Notes: a model not told the origin generated them from the letters alone. A stretch of 64,000 bases of DNA from Polyangium sp. 6x1 (GCF_029946515.1 NZ_JARZHH010000036.1:46620-110619), one strand, 5' to 3'. Positions 1-12,185 are shown, counted from the stretch's first letter. Numbers and translations are program-made.

Positions 1-200
1 TTCACCTCGGCGCGCGTCGGCCTCACGGCGTCTGCGGGTGCGGCCCTGCGCGGCTTCAACACCCGAATTCCACCCCGCCCCCCCTCATGGGGAGCCACCC
101 CGTCCTCGTATGCGGGCAGCGACGTCATCTCGTTTGCCGATACCCATACGCCTGGCAAAACGTCAAGATTCCGGGGCTTTTTGCCGCGGCGCGCCCGTGC

Positions 201-800
201 TCAGAAGCACTTGCGCATGCAGCGCTTGTACTGCCCCGTGCATCCGCGCTCGCACGTCGCCGTCGTGCAGGCCGCCTTGCACTCGTTCCACGTCGTCTCA
301 CATCCCGCGGCGCAGGCCGATCCGGGCGGCGCCGTCGATGCGTCCGCCGCTGCGTCCGTCGACGCGTCCGCCCCGGGCCCCGAGGTCCCCGCGTCCACCG
401 CGAGCATCATCGGCGGCGGCGCGAGCGCGGTCGTCGGCTCGGGCACGGCGGACGCTGCGCGCGGCTCCTCCGTACCGAGGTCCGACGTCTCGGCTTCGGT
501 CGCGCCGTTCAGCTGCTTCATGCGCAGCTTCGCGTACTCCACGCGATCACGCGTCTGTCCGAACGTGTAGAACTTCGTCCACTCCTCCCAGCACGCCTTC
601 CGGATCGTGGGCTTGACGTGCTTCTCCATGTCGAGCGCCATGCAGTGCTCGAACCGCACGTCGCCCTCGTACACGGCGTTGATGCTCGCGCCGCAGGAGG
701 CCGTCACGAGCACGAAGGCCGCGGCGACACCGAGACGCACCCGCGTGATCGCCCTGGGCAGAGGCGCTCGGGGTCGTGACGGCGTGGGCGCTCGCGGCAT
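201..800 (-). CDS. Cys-rich envelope protein with twin CX3C modules
   Basis: A 199-residue protein of unknown function. The start at 800 is chosen because it directly precedes a basic stretch, a hydrophobic segment (about residues 20-33) and a lipobox-like T-A-S-C, suggesting export and possibly lipid anchoring, although the lipobox is weak. The middle is Ala/Pro/Asp-rich and probably flexible. The C-terminus has eight cysteines in strict order: CX3C-X6-CX3C, four residues, then CX3C-X6-CX3C. That is two copies of a twin-CX3C module, a pattern which in other proteins makes disulfide-stapled helical hairpins. No enzyme motif is seen. It diverges from the small basic gene at 962. Confident as a real gene from codon use and secretion signal; function unknown. 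Confidence 0.75.
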   Translation of the reverse strand: MPRAPTPSRPRAPLPRAITRVRLGVAAAFVLVTASCGASINAVYEGDVRFEHCMALDMEKHVKPTIRKACWEEWTKFYTFGQTRDRVEYAKLRMKQLNGATEAETSDLGTEEPRAASAVPEPTTALAPPPMMLAVDAGTSGPGADASTDAAADASTAPPGSACAAGCETTWNECKAACTTATCERGCTGQYKRCMRKCF

Positions 801-873
801 CGACCGCGAGTCTACCGCGAAGGTGGTCTTCCGCAGACGACCTCGACCGCGCGAGAAAACTTCGCGATCTCGT

Positions 874-902
874 TTGAACTTCGTGCCGACATGGCCTACC
901 TT
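874..902 (+). promoter_or_regulatory. candidate promoter for the 39-residue basic protein
   Basis: TTGAAC at 874-879 and TACCTT at 897-902 are 17 bases apart, placing transcription start about 55 bases before the ATG at 962. The -10 match is only 3 of 6, so this is a weak candidate judged by position and spacing. Confidence 0.3.
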
Positions 903-961
903 CCCGCCCTCCCTACAGGAGCGGCCGTCCATCGCGCCGCACAAGACGAGGAAGTCGGCTC

Positions 962-1081
962 ATGTTCCTGATGCTCTCGAAGGGTCCTCGGAAGACCAAC
1001 CGCAGCAAGTCGAAGCGCCACCGCGCGAAGTTGAAGGCGAAGAACAAGGGTCGCCGCAACCGCATCTACCAGCGCGGGTAA
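962..1081 (+). CDS. 39-residue highly basic small protein
   Basis: An ATG-started 39-residue reading frame with a good ribosome binding site (GAGGAAG, about 948-954). The product is extremely basic: roughly half the residues are Lys or Arg, with almost no acidic residues, and it ends in Arg-Gly. After a short hydrophobic start (M-F-L-M-L) it reads KGPRKTNRSKSKRHRAKL and similar. Composition and size resemble small ribosome-associated or RNA-binding proteins, but I do not recognise a family. It is followed 25 bases later by a strong hairpin terminator, which supports it as a genuine short transcript. It converges with mglBA. It could alternatively be a nucleoid-binding peptide. Confidence 0.6.
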   Translation: MFLMLSKGPRKTNRSKSKRHRAKLKAKNKGRRNRIYQRG

Positions 1082-1106
1082 GCTTCCGGGCTCTTGCCCA
1101 AAAGCC

Positions 1107-1144
1107 AACGGCCGAAGACGTCTCCCCGGAGACCTTCGGCCGTT
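1107..1144. terminator. hairpin terminator, probably bidirectional
   Basis: The arm AACGGCCGAAG (1107-1117) pairs exactly with CTTCGGCCGTT (1134-1144), and an inner stem GTCTC/GAGAC closes on a CCCG loop. TTT follows on the plus side (from about 1150) and TTTT follows on the minus side, so it can end both the small basic gene and mglA. Confidence 0.8.
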
Positions 1145-1250
1145 CGGCATTTTGTCGTCACGGAACACGAACGCCCCGGCCCCTCGCGCGCGAGCGTCGC
1201 GAGAGAACCGAGGCGTTGAGTGCGTTGGGTGATCTCGCGAGACGCGAGGG

Positions 1251-1841
1251 TTACGGACCACCCTTGCGCAGCTCGGTGAGAACGAGCTTCGCGACCGCCT
1301 TCAGCGTGTCGAACACGCCGACGCCGGTTCGCGCGACGCCTTCGAAGTCAGGGACGTTCATCGGGTTGAGCTTCTCGCGAAGCTCCTCGACGGTGGCGAC
1401 CTCGGGCAGATCCCGCTTGTTGTACTGGATGACGTACGGGATCTTCTCGAGCTTGTAGCCCTGCTCTTCGAGGTTCGTCTTCAGGTTCTCGACGGACTCC
1501 TCGTTCGCCTCCATGCGGTCGATCTGCGAGTCGGCCACGAACACGACGCCGTCGACGCCCTTCAAGATGAGCTTGCGGCTCGCGTCGTAGAAGACCTGAC
1601 CGGGCACCGTGTAGAGGTGGAACCGCGTCTTGAACCCGCGGATTTCGCCGAGCGCGAGCGGCAGGAAGTCGAAGAAGAGCGTGCGATCCGTCTCGGTCGC
1701 GAGCGAGATCATCTTCCCCTTCGCGTCGGGGTTCGTGCGCTCGTAGATGTACTGCAAGTTCGTCGTCTTCCCGCACAAACCCGGGCCGTAATAGACGATC
1801 TTGCAGTTGATCTCGCGCGCCATGTAGTTGATGAAGCTCAT
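1251..1841 (-). CDS. mglA: MglA, Ras-like GTPase of motility polarity
   Basis: A 196-residue small GTPase, near-identical in layout to Myxococcus MglA (195 aa). GTP-bound MglA sits at the leading pole and switches on gliding and pilus machinery. Seen here: P-loop GPGLCGKTT (residues 19-27), the NKRD guanine-specificity motif (141-144) and TVPGQ in place of the usual DxxGQ, with Thr78 where Ras has Asp, a hallmark of the MglA family. It begins 11 bases after the mglB stop, so the pair is an operon and MglB acts as its GTPase-activating partner. No other motility gene lies in the window. Confidence 0.97.
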   Translation of the reverse strand: MSFINYMAREINCKIVYYGPGLCGKTTNLQYIYERTNPDAKGKMISLATETDRTLFFDFLPLALGEIRGFKTRFHLYTVPGQVFYDASRKLILKGVDGVVFVADSQIDRMEANEESVENLKTNLEEQGYKLEKIPYVIQYNKRDLPEVATVEELREKLNPMNVPDFEGVARTGVGVFDTLKAVAKLVLTELRKGGP

Positions 1842-1852
1842 CGCGCGCGCTC

Positions 1853-2335
1853 CTAGTCGTTGAAGAGGTTGTCGATGTCTTCGTCGGTGATCTCGGCGAA
1901 CGGAGAGTCGGCGCCGGGATCCGCGACCTTCTTCAAGAGCGCCTCGAAGATGTTGTTCAGCTCCTCGCTCGCCCGGCGAACGCGCAACCGCACGAGGCCG
2001 AGGCTGGACTTGGAGTCGAAGATCACCACGAGGATGACGCGGTTGCCGACGAGCTGGATGTGGATGTTCGCCTTCTCGCCCTCGTGGAACTGAGTTGCGA
2101 ACTCGTTCTCCTTGAGGAGCTTCGCCATCCCGCCGGTAGCCGCGATGTTGCCGGCCGTCAGCGACGCGAGCGACGTGGTGTCGAGGTTGTCCACGTCGCC
2201 GCTCGCAGCGATCAGCTGCCCGTTCTTGTCAACGATGAAAACGACCTTCGCATTGGCGTCCTTGACGAGGCGATCCACGACATTCTGGATCTGATTGAAC
2301 TCCTCCTCGTACATCACCATCTGAGGATTGACCAT
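1853..2335 (-). CDS. mglB: MglB, roadblock/LC7 GTPase-activating protein
   Basis: A 160-residue roadblock/LC7-domain protein matching the MglB family in length and in signature segments such as [16 protein letters not shown] (about 31-46) and the conserved C-terminal [13 protein letters not shown]. In Myxococcus, MglB dimers stimulate MglA GTP hydrolysis and mark the lagging pole. A clear binding site (GGAGG, spacer 4) precedes the ATG at 2335, and mglA follows 11 bases downstream. The start is firm: an ATG next to the Shine-Dalgarno, with the conserved M-Y-E-E-E-F region immediately after. Confidence 0.96.
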   Translation of the reverse strand: MVNPQMVMYEEEFNQIQNVVDRLVKDANAKVVFIVDKNGQLIAASGDVDNLDTTSLASLTAGNIAATGGMAKLLKENEFATQFHEGEKANIHIQLVGNRVILVVIFDSKSSLGLVRLRVRRASEELNNIFEALLKKVADPGADSPFAEITDEDIDNLFND

Positions 2336-2821
2336 CGTTCCTCCGCCAGCGCTTCCGCGATGGGGTCTTCGTCTCGTTGCCTAGAGTGCTTTCGTTCCGC
2401 CGGATCCGCCGGAGGGCCCCGTCCCCAAATGACGGCGCGGGAGAGCCACCCTCGCGCACCCGCTCGAGCTTTCGCACGGGCGCACATTCGACGCGTGCAG
2501 CGATGGTTCTATCCGAAGCAGGCGTCGCGGAGCAAGGTGGCCTTTTGGAACGAACGCGCAGATTCCTGCCCGACCCCTCCGCGAGCGCCAAACCCGGAGC
2601 CCCTCCGCACCATGGCCACCGCGAGGATCGCGAAGCCTGGTAATGTGGATGACCACCCCACCCCACGCAGGTCGAGCGTTTCCCGCGACAACTCACAAAA
2701 ACGCGGTGAAAAAGCCTGCTGCCACACAGCGGGATCTACCTGCGGCCGCACGGTCGTGAAGCTTGCTTTGCAGGCCACCTCATCCCCTTGACCAGCCGGT
2801 CATGGCACGGGATAGCCCGTC
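2336..2821. other. intergenic region between divergent mglB and the TPR/transglutaminase gene
   Basis: This 486-base gap has mixed GC and no convincing coding frame. It must hold the mglBA promoter and the promoter of the 2822 gene. A short direct repeat GTCATGGC(A/T)CG occurs at about 2799 and 2818, the second copy spanning the start codon at 2822. TTGACC at 2788-2793 could be part of a -35 but lacks a matched -10. No terminator or RNA gene is seen. Confidence 0.5.
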
Positions 2822-5800
2822 ATGGCTCGTGAACGTGGCGCTCTTCTGGATCGCGCGACCCGCGCAAAGGCACGGTTCGCCCTCGCGTTGACTTTCGCCT
2901 GCTGCGCGATCGCCCCGACGCACCCCGCGAGCGCAGAGGGCGGCGCGATCCACCCCGAAGTGCTCGAAGCGAGCGCCGCGATCGCCGCCGCGAAGGGACC
3001 CGCGGCCTACACGATGTTGCGCGAGCTCTGGCGAACCTGGGATCGCGCCGACCCGACGCACGTCGAAGAGGCGATCGTCGCAGCGACGGAGAACAAGGCG
3101 CTCCCCGCGCCCGTGCGTGTCTACGCGGAGCTGCTCGGCGCGTACGCGAGACGGCGCCGCGGCGATCTCGAAGGCGCGCTCGCACGCATCGAGAAGCTCG
3201 GGTTCGTCGGCCGCTACATGACCGTGGGCCCCTTCGACAACGACAACAAGTCGGGCTTCGCGATCGACTACCAGCCCGAGGCGGAGCTCAGCGAGGCGAT
3301 CCCCGCGGGCCGCGCGTACGAAGGAAAGGAGCGCGCCGTGCGATGGCGCGTGCCGCCGACGATGTCGTCGTACGGGTGGTTCGACTTCGGCGACATCCTG
3401 CGCCCACGCGAGTCGGTCTGCGGCTACGCGACGACGTTCGTCCGCGCGCGGCCCGGCACGAAGGCGCGCAAGGCGACCTTGTGGATAGGCTCCGCGGGCG
3501 CGTTCAAGCTCTACTACGACGGCGAGAAGATCCTCGACGACGCCGCGTATCGCGACCTCGACATCGATCGGCACGCGACGACCGTGACGCTTCGCCCGAC
3601 GTTCAGCCGCATCACGGTGAAGGTCTGCGGCGACGAGGAGGCGCCGAAGTTCGCGCTTCGCATCGGCGACGAGACCGGCAAGCCCGACCTCGACGTGGAG
3701 GTGCGCGCGGACCTCGAAGCGAGCAGCGAGGCCGCCGCCGCGATGAAGGAGCGCGCGAAGACGAAGGAGCCGAAGGAGCAAAGCCGTGGCGTCGTCGGAC
3801 CCGTGCAGGCGTTCGAAGCGCTCACGTCCGGCAAGAGCCCCGCGCCCGCCGCGCTGGAGCAGTACGCGCGCTACCTCGCGATCACCGGCGGCGATCCGAA
3901 GGCCGATCACAAGGCGCGGGACCTCGCGCGGCGCGCCGCCGAGGCCGAGCCCACGGTGCCGAGGCTCCTGCTCGCCGGCGAGCTCGCCGAGGATCGCAAC
4001 CAGCGGCGCTCGTGGGTCGAACGCGCGAGCGCGCTCGCGAAGACGAACGAGGAGAAGCTCGACGTCCTGCTCTCCGAGGCGCTCCTCGCGCGCACGGGAG
4101 CGAATTGGCGCGACGCGGTGCCGATCTACGAGCGCATCCTCGCGCTCGATCCGGACAACCTCGGCGGCACGCTCGGCCTGGTGGAGCTCTCCGTCGAGGC
4201 GGGCCTCAAGCGCACCGCGCTCGGCATGCTCGAGAAGGCGGTGCAGAAAAATCCGCGCTGCGTCTCGCTCCTTTCCGCGCTCGCCACGCAACTGCGCTCG
4301 CTCGGCCGCGACACCGAGGCCGAGGAGGTCGAGGCGCGTTACGCCGCGCTGCGCTTCGACGACGCCGACTTCCTGAGCCAGAAGGTCGAGCTCGCCGTGG
4401 CGCGCCGCGACGCTGCGGGCGCGGAGCGATGGCTGAACCGCTTCCTCGGCGTCGACGCGGGCTCGGCGTGGGCGCGAGGCCTCGCGGCGCGCACGTACCG
4501 CGCGCTCGGCCAGAAGGATCGCGCGCTCGCGACGTACCAGCAGGCGCTCGCGATGGCGCCCGAGGACGTGCAGACGCTGCGCGCGCTCTCCGATCTCTAC
4601 GGAGAGGAAGGTGATCGCGACAAGCAGCTCGACCTCTTGCGGCAGATCCTCACGATCGTCCCGCAGGCGAAGGAGGTGCGCGAGTACGTCGAGCACATCG
4701 AGCCGAAGGCGCCGCGCGCGGACGAGGCGTACGCGTGGGCGCCCGAGAAGTTCCTGCCGATGCGCAAGGAGCCCGCGCAGGGCTACCCGATGCGCTTCAT
4801 GCGCAACCTCACGGTGACGACGGTGTACCCGAACGGCCTCGCGAGCCGCTTCCACCAGGTCGTCTTCCAGCCGCTCACCGACGAGAGCGCCGCGTCCGCG
4901 CGCCAGTACGACTTCGCGTACGAGGCCGACAGGCAGACCGTCGATCTGCGCGCCGCGCGCGTCTACCGCGCGAACGGGAAGATCGACGAGGCGATCGAGA
5001 GCGGCGAGGGCGCGGCCGACAACCCTGCGATCTCGATGTACACGTCGCAGCGCGCGTTCGTCGTCCTCTTCCCGCGCCTCAACGCGGGCGACATCGTGGA
5101 GCTGCGCTACCGCGTGGAAGACGTCGCGCCGCGCAACGAGAAGAGCGATTACTTCGGCGAGGTCCAGTACCTCCAGAACGACAAACCCATCGCGAGCAGC
5201 GAGTACGTCCTCATCACGCCGAAGTCGCGCCGCTTCTTCATCCGCACCGACCGGCTCCCCGGGCTCGTCGAGGACGTGAAGGAAGAGGGCGACAAGCGCA
5301 TCTACCGCTTCACGGGGACGAACGTCCCGGCGCTCGCGCCCGAGCCCAACATGCCGCCGTGGTCCGAGGTGCTCGGCACGGTGCACGTCTCCACGTTCGA
5401 CACGTGGGACGCGGTGGGCGCGTGGTACTGGGGCCTCGCGCGCGAGCAGTTCGACGTCGACGACGAGGTGCGCAAGCGCGCCCGCGAGCTCACGAAGGGC
5501 CTGACCGACGACGCCGCGAAGGTGAAGGCGATCTACAAGTTCGCCACGCAGACGCGCTACGTCGCGCTCGAGTTCGGCATCGAGGGCATCCGGCCGCGTC
5601 GCGCCGCGCAGACGCTCGCGCGCGGCTGGGGCGACTGCAAGGACAAGGCGACCTTGATCGTCACGATGCTGCGCGAGCTCGGCATCAACTCGACGATCGT
5701 CCTGCTCCGCACGCGCATGCGCGGCGACATCGCCCCCGAGCCCGCGAGCCTCGCGCCCTTCGATCACGCGATCGTCTACGTGCCGTCGATGGACCTCTAC

Positions 5801-6562
5801 CTCGACGGCACGGCCGAGCACACGGGCTCGATGGAGCTGCCCGTGATGGATCGCTCGGCGATCGGGCTGCTCGTGAACGAGGGCAAACCCAAGCTCGTGC
5901 GGCTGCCGCAGCCTCCGCCGGAGCAGTCGCTCACGCGTCGCCACGTCGAGGTGACGCTCGCGGACGGCGGCTCGGCGCAGCTCGTGTCCGACGTGCAGGT
6001 GACCGGCGCGTACGCGCCCGACTGGCGCCGTCGTTATCTCGCCGAGGGCACGCGCAACGAGCGCGCGTCGCAGGACCTCGCCTCGGACTTCGGCCCCATC
6101 GAGCTCGAAAAGGGGCGCGCGGGCGTGGAGACGGGCGACCTCGACGACGTGGAGCAGGCCGTGAAGATCCGCACCCGCGGCAAGGCCACGAGCTTCGCGC
6201 GGCGCGAGGGTGACGCGCTCAGCGTGCCCGCCAGCATCACGCCGCGCCTCGTCGCCGAGCTCGCGCCTTCGTCGAAGCGCACGCTCGACCTCACGCTCAC
6301 GGCGCTCACGAGCCGCGAAGAGGAGTGGGTCATCAAGGTGCCCGCGGGCATGAAGGTCCGCGCGGCGCCCGCCGCGCAGAAACTCGACACGCCGTTCGGC
6401 TCGTTCCACGTCACGGTCGAGCAAGCGCCGGGCAAGATCACCGTGCGGACGGGCCTGTCCTTCAAGAAGGCGCGCGTCACGCCGGCCGAGTACGAGGCGT
6501 TCCGCTCCTTCTGCGAGGCCGTCGACCGCGCCTTCGGCCAGCGCATCGTGGTGGGCAAGTGA
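2822..6562 (+). CDS. secreted TPR / DUF3857 / transglutaminase-like protein
   Basis: A 1246-residue protein. The N-terminus has a signal-like hydrophobic segment ending in ASA (about residue 38). Next come a beta-rich region (about 130-290), tetratricopeptide-like helical repeats (about 330-640), a DUF3857-type domain (about 660-830), a transglutaminase-fold core and a beta-rich C-terminal part. The papain-like triad is complete: Cys939 in GWGDCKDKA, His982 in FDHAIVYV and Asp995 in YLDGT. Family members with this DUF3857-transglutaminase order are periplasmic or surface proteins whose substrates are mostly unknown. The stop overlaps the next gene by GTGA, so the two are translationally coupled. 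Domain calls are good; substrate unknown. Confidence 0.85.
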   Translation: MARERGALLDRATRAKARFALALTFACCAIAPTHPASAEGGAIHPEVLEASAAIAAAKGPAAYTMLRELWRTWDRADPTHVEEAIVAATENKALPAPVRVYAELLGAYARRRRGDLEGALARIEKLGFVGRYMTVGPFDNDNKSGFAIDYQPEAELSEAIPAGRAYEGKERAVRWRVPPTMSSYGWFDFGDILRPRESVCGYATTFVRARPGTKARKATLWIGSAGAFKLYYDGEKILDDAAYRDLDIDRHATTVTLRPTFSRITVKVCGDEEAPKFALRIGDETGKPDLDVEVRADLEASSEAAAAMKERAKTKEPKEQSRGVVGPVQAFEALTSGKSPAPAALEQYARYLAITGGDPKADHKARDLARRAAEAEPTVPRLLLAGELAEDRNQRRSWVERASALAKTNEEKLDVLLSEALLARTGANWRDAVPIYERILALDPDNLGGTLGLVELSVEAGLKRTALGMLEKAVQKNPRCVSLLSALATQLRSLGRDTEAEEVEARYAALRFDDADFLSQKVELAVARRDAAGAERWLNRFLGVDAGSAWARGLAARTYRALGQKDRALATYQQALAMAPEDVQTLRALSDLYGEEGDRDKQLDLLRQILTIVPQAKEVREYVEHIEPKAPRADEAYAWAPEKFLPMRKEPAQGYPMRFMRNLTVTTVYPNGLASRFHQVVFQPLTDESAASARQYDFAYEADRQTVDLRAARVYRANGKIDEAIESGEGAADNPAISMYTSQRAFVVLFPRLNAGDIVELRYRVEDVAPRNEKSDYFGEVQYLQNDKPIASSEYVLITPKSRRFFIRTDRLPGLVEDVKEEGDKRIYRFTGTNVPALAPEPNMPPWSEVLGTVHVSTFDTWDAVGAWYWGLAREQFDVDDEVRKRARELTKGLTDDAAKVKAIYKFATQTRYVALEFGIEGIRPRRAAQTLARGWGDCKDKATLIVTMLRELGINSTIVLLRTRMRGDIAPEPASLAPFDHAIVYVPSMDLYLDGTAEHTGSMELPVMDRSAIGLLVNEGKPKLVRLPQPPPEQSLTRRHVEVTLADGGSAQLVSDVQVTGAYAPDWRRRYLAEGTRNERASQDLASDFGPIELEKGRAGVETGDLDDVEQAVKIRTRGKATSFARREGDALSVPASITPRLVAELAPSSKRTLDLTLTALTSREEEWVIKVPAGMKVRAAPAAQKLDTPFGSFHVTVEQAPGKITVRTGLSFKKARVTPAEYEAFRSFCEAVDRAFGQRIVVGK

Positions 6563-6822
6563 CCGAACGCGCGAGCACGCCGGAGGGGCCGCCCGAGCTG
6601 CCCGAAGGCGTGCTCGCGGTGCGCCTCGGCCCGGGCGCGAACTGCTCGTCCGCAGGCAGCGCGATCGACATTCTCTTCTACGGGAGCGTCGTCGTCGGCG
6701 CGCTCGCGGTGGCCCTCACGGCCGCGCTGACGCCACGCGAGCGCCCCGCGTCGTCGGACGACGACGACGACGGCGCGAACGACACGCGCAAGAACGACGC
6801 GAACGATCCGAACGGCACGTAG
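6559..6822 (+). CDS. small single-span membrane protein with acidic tail
   Basis: An 87-residue protein with a GTG start inside the GTGA overlap with the upstream gene. The N-terminal 25 residues are Pro/Glu-rich, followed by VRLGPGANCSSAGSAID (about 24-40), one hydrophobic helix (about 41-60) and a tail with five consecutive Asp plus Asn/Asp/Lys. The segment around N-C-S-S, including the only cysteine, looks like a conserved motif rather than random sequence, but I cannot name the family. Coupling to the transglutaminase-like protein suggests a shared task at the membrane. A longer in-frame reading upstream from 6325 is rejected because it lies inside the preceding gene. Confidence 0.6.
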   Translation: MTERASTPEGPPELPEGVLAVRLGPGANCSSAGSAIDILFYGSVVVGALAVALTAALTPRERPASSDDDDDGANDTRKNDANDPNGT

Positions 6823-6861
6823 GCCGCCGGCGCATCGAACACCGGCGGCCCTCGCGGCGTC

Positions 6862-10233
<3,372 letters not shown>

Positions 10234-10290
10234 CGGGCGGGCGGGTTAGCACCGGAACAGGGCACCGTCGATGGATGCGCGAACGGTCGC

Positions 10291-11826
10291 TCAGAAATCG
10301 AGGCTCGCCACGAAGACATCCTGGAAATCGTCACGGGTGGCGAGCTCCACGTGGCGGACGCGCGACCGGGCATCCGCGAGCCTCGCCCGCGCCGCCTCCG
10401 GATCCCGCGCGAACACCGTCGCCCCTTCGAGCGATGCGTTGCCCGCCGCGACGACCGCCGACGGATCCACCTCCGGCAGCATGCCGAGCCGGATCGCCAC
10501 GTCGTGCCTGAGGTGCGTCCCGAACGCGCCCGCCACCGACACGCGCGCGAGGTCCTTGTCCCGGATCCCCGCCGTCGTGCAGAGCAGCTTCGTCGCCGCC
10601 CGCAGCGCGCCCTTCGCGAGTTGCAGCTCGCGGATGTCCATCTGCAGGAGATCCACGCCTCGCGCGAGCGTGATCCGATCCGCGCCCGACGCGATCGCGC
10701 CGTCCTTCGCCACGATCCCCGCGCGCACGAGCTCGCCCAGCACTTCGAGCAGGCCCGTCCCGCAGATCCCTTTTGCCCTCACCGTCCCGATCGTCGTCGG
10801 ACGGATGGCTCCGTCGTCTCGCACCTCGATCCGCACGATCGCGCCCGGCTCCGCGCGCATCCCGACCGAAATGTTTCCCCCTTCGAACGCCGGCCCCGCG
10901 GGCGTCGACGCCGCGTAGAGCGAGCCTTCGTGCGCGAGCACGATCTCCGTGTTCGTCCCGATGTCGATCAGCATGCGCGGAGGACCCGGCCGATCGAGCT
11001 CGGTCGCGAGCACCGCCGCGGCCGTATCACCGCCGACGAACGATCCGAGGAGCGGGAACGTCGTGAGCGTCTCCCCGGACAAACCCAGCTCCGCGGCCGG
11101 CCCGGTCCGCTCGTCGAAGAACGGCGGTGTGTACGGCGCCTCGGCCAAGCTCGTCACGTCCGCGCCCCAGAGCAGCGTCGTCATCGCGCTGTTCGCGGCG
11201 ACGACCCACCGACGGATCGTGCCGTCCTCCGGAAAGATCCGCCCTCGCGCTGCGCCTTCGAGCAGCCGCAACGTCTCGCGCGCGTCCTCCGTCAGCTCCT
11301 CGCGCGCCTGCGTTCCTTGCAACGCGTGCGTCAGCCGCGTCATCACGTCGTGACCGCGACGCACCTGCCGGTTCAGCACGCTCGCCTCGCCGAGCACCTC
11401 GCCCGTCTTCGGATCGATCGTCCGGAGCTGCACGCTCGTCGACCCGAGATCCACCGCGGCATCCACGATCTTCGGCAGCTCCCCGGCCGCGAGCCGGGTC
11501 ACGCTCGGCGCCGCGCGCAGATCGAACCGGCTCTGCACCTCGACCGTGACGGGCGTGCGCGGGCGGATCCGGCACGAGAGCCTGAGCCCCTCGCGAAGCA
11601 TCCCTTCACTGAGCACCGCCCGGTCCTCCTCGGTCGGCGGCGCGGCCCCTGCAAGCACGCGGACGATGCATTTCCCGCATGAACCACGACCACCGCAGGG
11701 CGCGTTGATGGCGATTCCGCGCGAATGCGCGACTTCCAGGAGCGAATGTCCAGCGTGGAAGCTCACGATGGTACGGACGGGGGGACCGTCGCTGGAGGGC
11801 TCTTCGAAGGTGGCGCGGACGAGCAT
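10291..11826 (-). CDS. RACo-like ferredoxin/ASKHA-domain protein (DUF4445 family)
   Basis: A 511-residue protein with an N-terminal plant-type [2Fe-2S] ferredoxin domain, its cysteines at 44, 50, 53 and 85 (C-X5-C-X2-C...C), joined to a large actin-like ASKHA ATPase domain with phosphate-binding motifs AAVDLGSTSVQ and LIDIGTNTEI. This architecture is that of reductive activators of corrinoid proteins (RACo), which use ATP to re-reduce inactive cob(II)amide in methyltransferase systems. No corrinoid protein or methyltransferase lies in the window. Upstream of carB and same strand. Family assignment is strong; the partner here is unknown. Confidence 0.88.
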   Translation of the reverse strand: MLVRATFEEPSSDGPPVRTIVSFHAGHSLLEVAHSRGIAINAPCGGRGSCGKCIVRVLAGAAPPTEEDRAVLSEGMLREGLRLSCRIRPRTPVTVEVQSRFDLRAAPSVTRLAAGELPKIVDAAVDLGSTSVQLRTIDPKTGEVLGEASVLNRQVRRGHDVMTRLTHALQGTQAREELTEDARETLRLLEGAARGRIFPEDGTIRRWVVAANSAMTTLLWGADVTSLAEAPYTPPFFDERTGPAAELGLSGETLTTFPLLGSFVGGDTAAAVLATELDRPGPPRMLIDIGTNTEIVLAHEGSLYAASTPAGPAFEGGNISVGMRAEPGAIVRIEVRDDGAIRPTTIGTVRAKGICGTGLLEVLGELVRAGIVAKDGAIASGADRITLARGVDLLQMDIRELQLAKGALRAATKLLCTTAGIRDKDLARVSVAGAFGTHLRHDVAIRLGMLPEVDPSAVVAAGNASLEGATVFARDPEAARARLADARSRVRHVELATRDDFQDVFVASLDF

Positions 11827-11862
11827 GGGTCGGGAGGCTAGCTCTTGGGGCTCCTCGCGGCC

Positions 11863-11892
11863 TTGACAACCCCCTCACCCGTCCGCCATAAA
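11863..11892 (+). promoter_or_regulatory. candidate sigma-70 promoter of rpmI-rplT-pheS
   Basis: A consensus -35 TTGACA (11863-11868) is followed after 18 bases by CATAAA (11887-11892), 4 of 6 against TATAAT. Transcription would start about 90 bases before rpmI. This is among the best-matched promoters in the window. Confidence 0.6.
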
Positions 11893-11927
11893 GCTCGCCC
11901 CGCCGCATCTACCTTGGTTTCGAACGG

Positions 11928-11946
11928 CGCTCCGACGGTCGGAGCG
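11928..11946 (+). promoter_or_regulatory. leader hairpin upstream of rpmI
   Basis: CGCTCCG pairs exactly with CGGAGCG around a five-base ACGGT loop, inside the predicted 5' leader. In several bacteria L20 represses this operon by binding leader RNA, so this hairpin is a candidate element; that role is inference only. Confidence 0.4.
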
Positions 11947-11987
11947 AGGCCAGGCAGAGCGCACCCTCACGGGAGCGAGAAGGCATC

Positions 11988-12185
11988 ATGCCGAAGATGA
12001 AGACGAACCGGGCCGCCGCGAAGCGATTTCGCGTCACTGGCTCGGGCAAGATCCGCCGGAGCAAGGGCGGCTTGAATCACTGCATGCAGGAGAAGAGCAA
12101 GAAGCGCCTGCGCCGTCTCCGCAAGAACGACACCGTCGACACCGCGATGGAGGGGCGAGTGAAGCTCCTCCTCCCCTACCGCTGA
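11988..12185 (+). CDS. rpmI: 50S ribosomal protein L35
   Basis: A 65-residue basic protein beginning MPKMKTNRAAAKRFRVTGSG, the classic L35 signature, and ending in a basic region plus LLLPYR. It binds the large ribosomal subunit. It is first in the rpmI-rplT-pheS cluster; infC, which usually precedes rpmI, is absent here. rplT starts 24 bases later. Confidence 0.98.
   Translation: MPKMKTNRAAAKRFRVTGSGKIRRSKGGLNHCMQEKSKKRLRRLRKNDTVDTAMEGRVKLLLPYR

Noticed and set aside
1..200. Open frames at the left edge on the plus strand
   Set aside because: They run on antisense through the lipoprotein gene, show no recognisable sequence and have no start in the window; a gene ending here cannot be supported.
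2780..6424. A 1214-residue minus-strand open frame opposite the TPR/transglutaminase gene
   Set aside because: Composition is Arg/Ala/Leu/His-rich shadow coding caused by high GC; the plus strand has a signal peptide and a complete catalytic triad.
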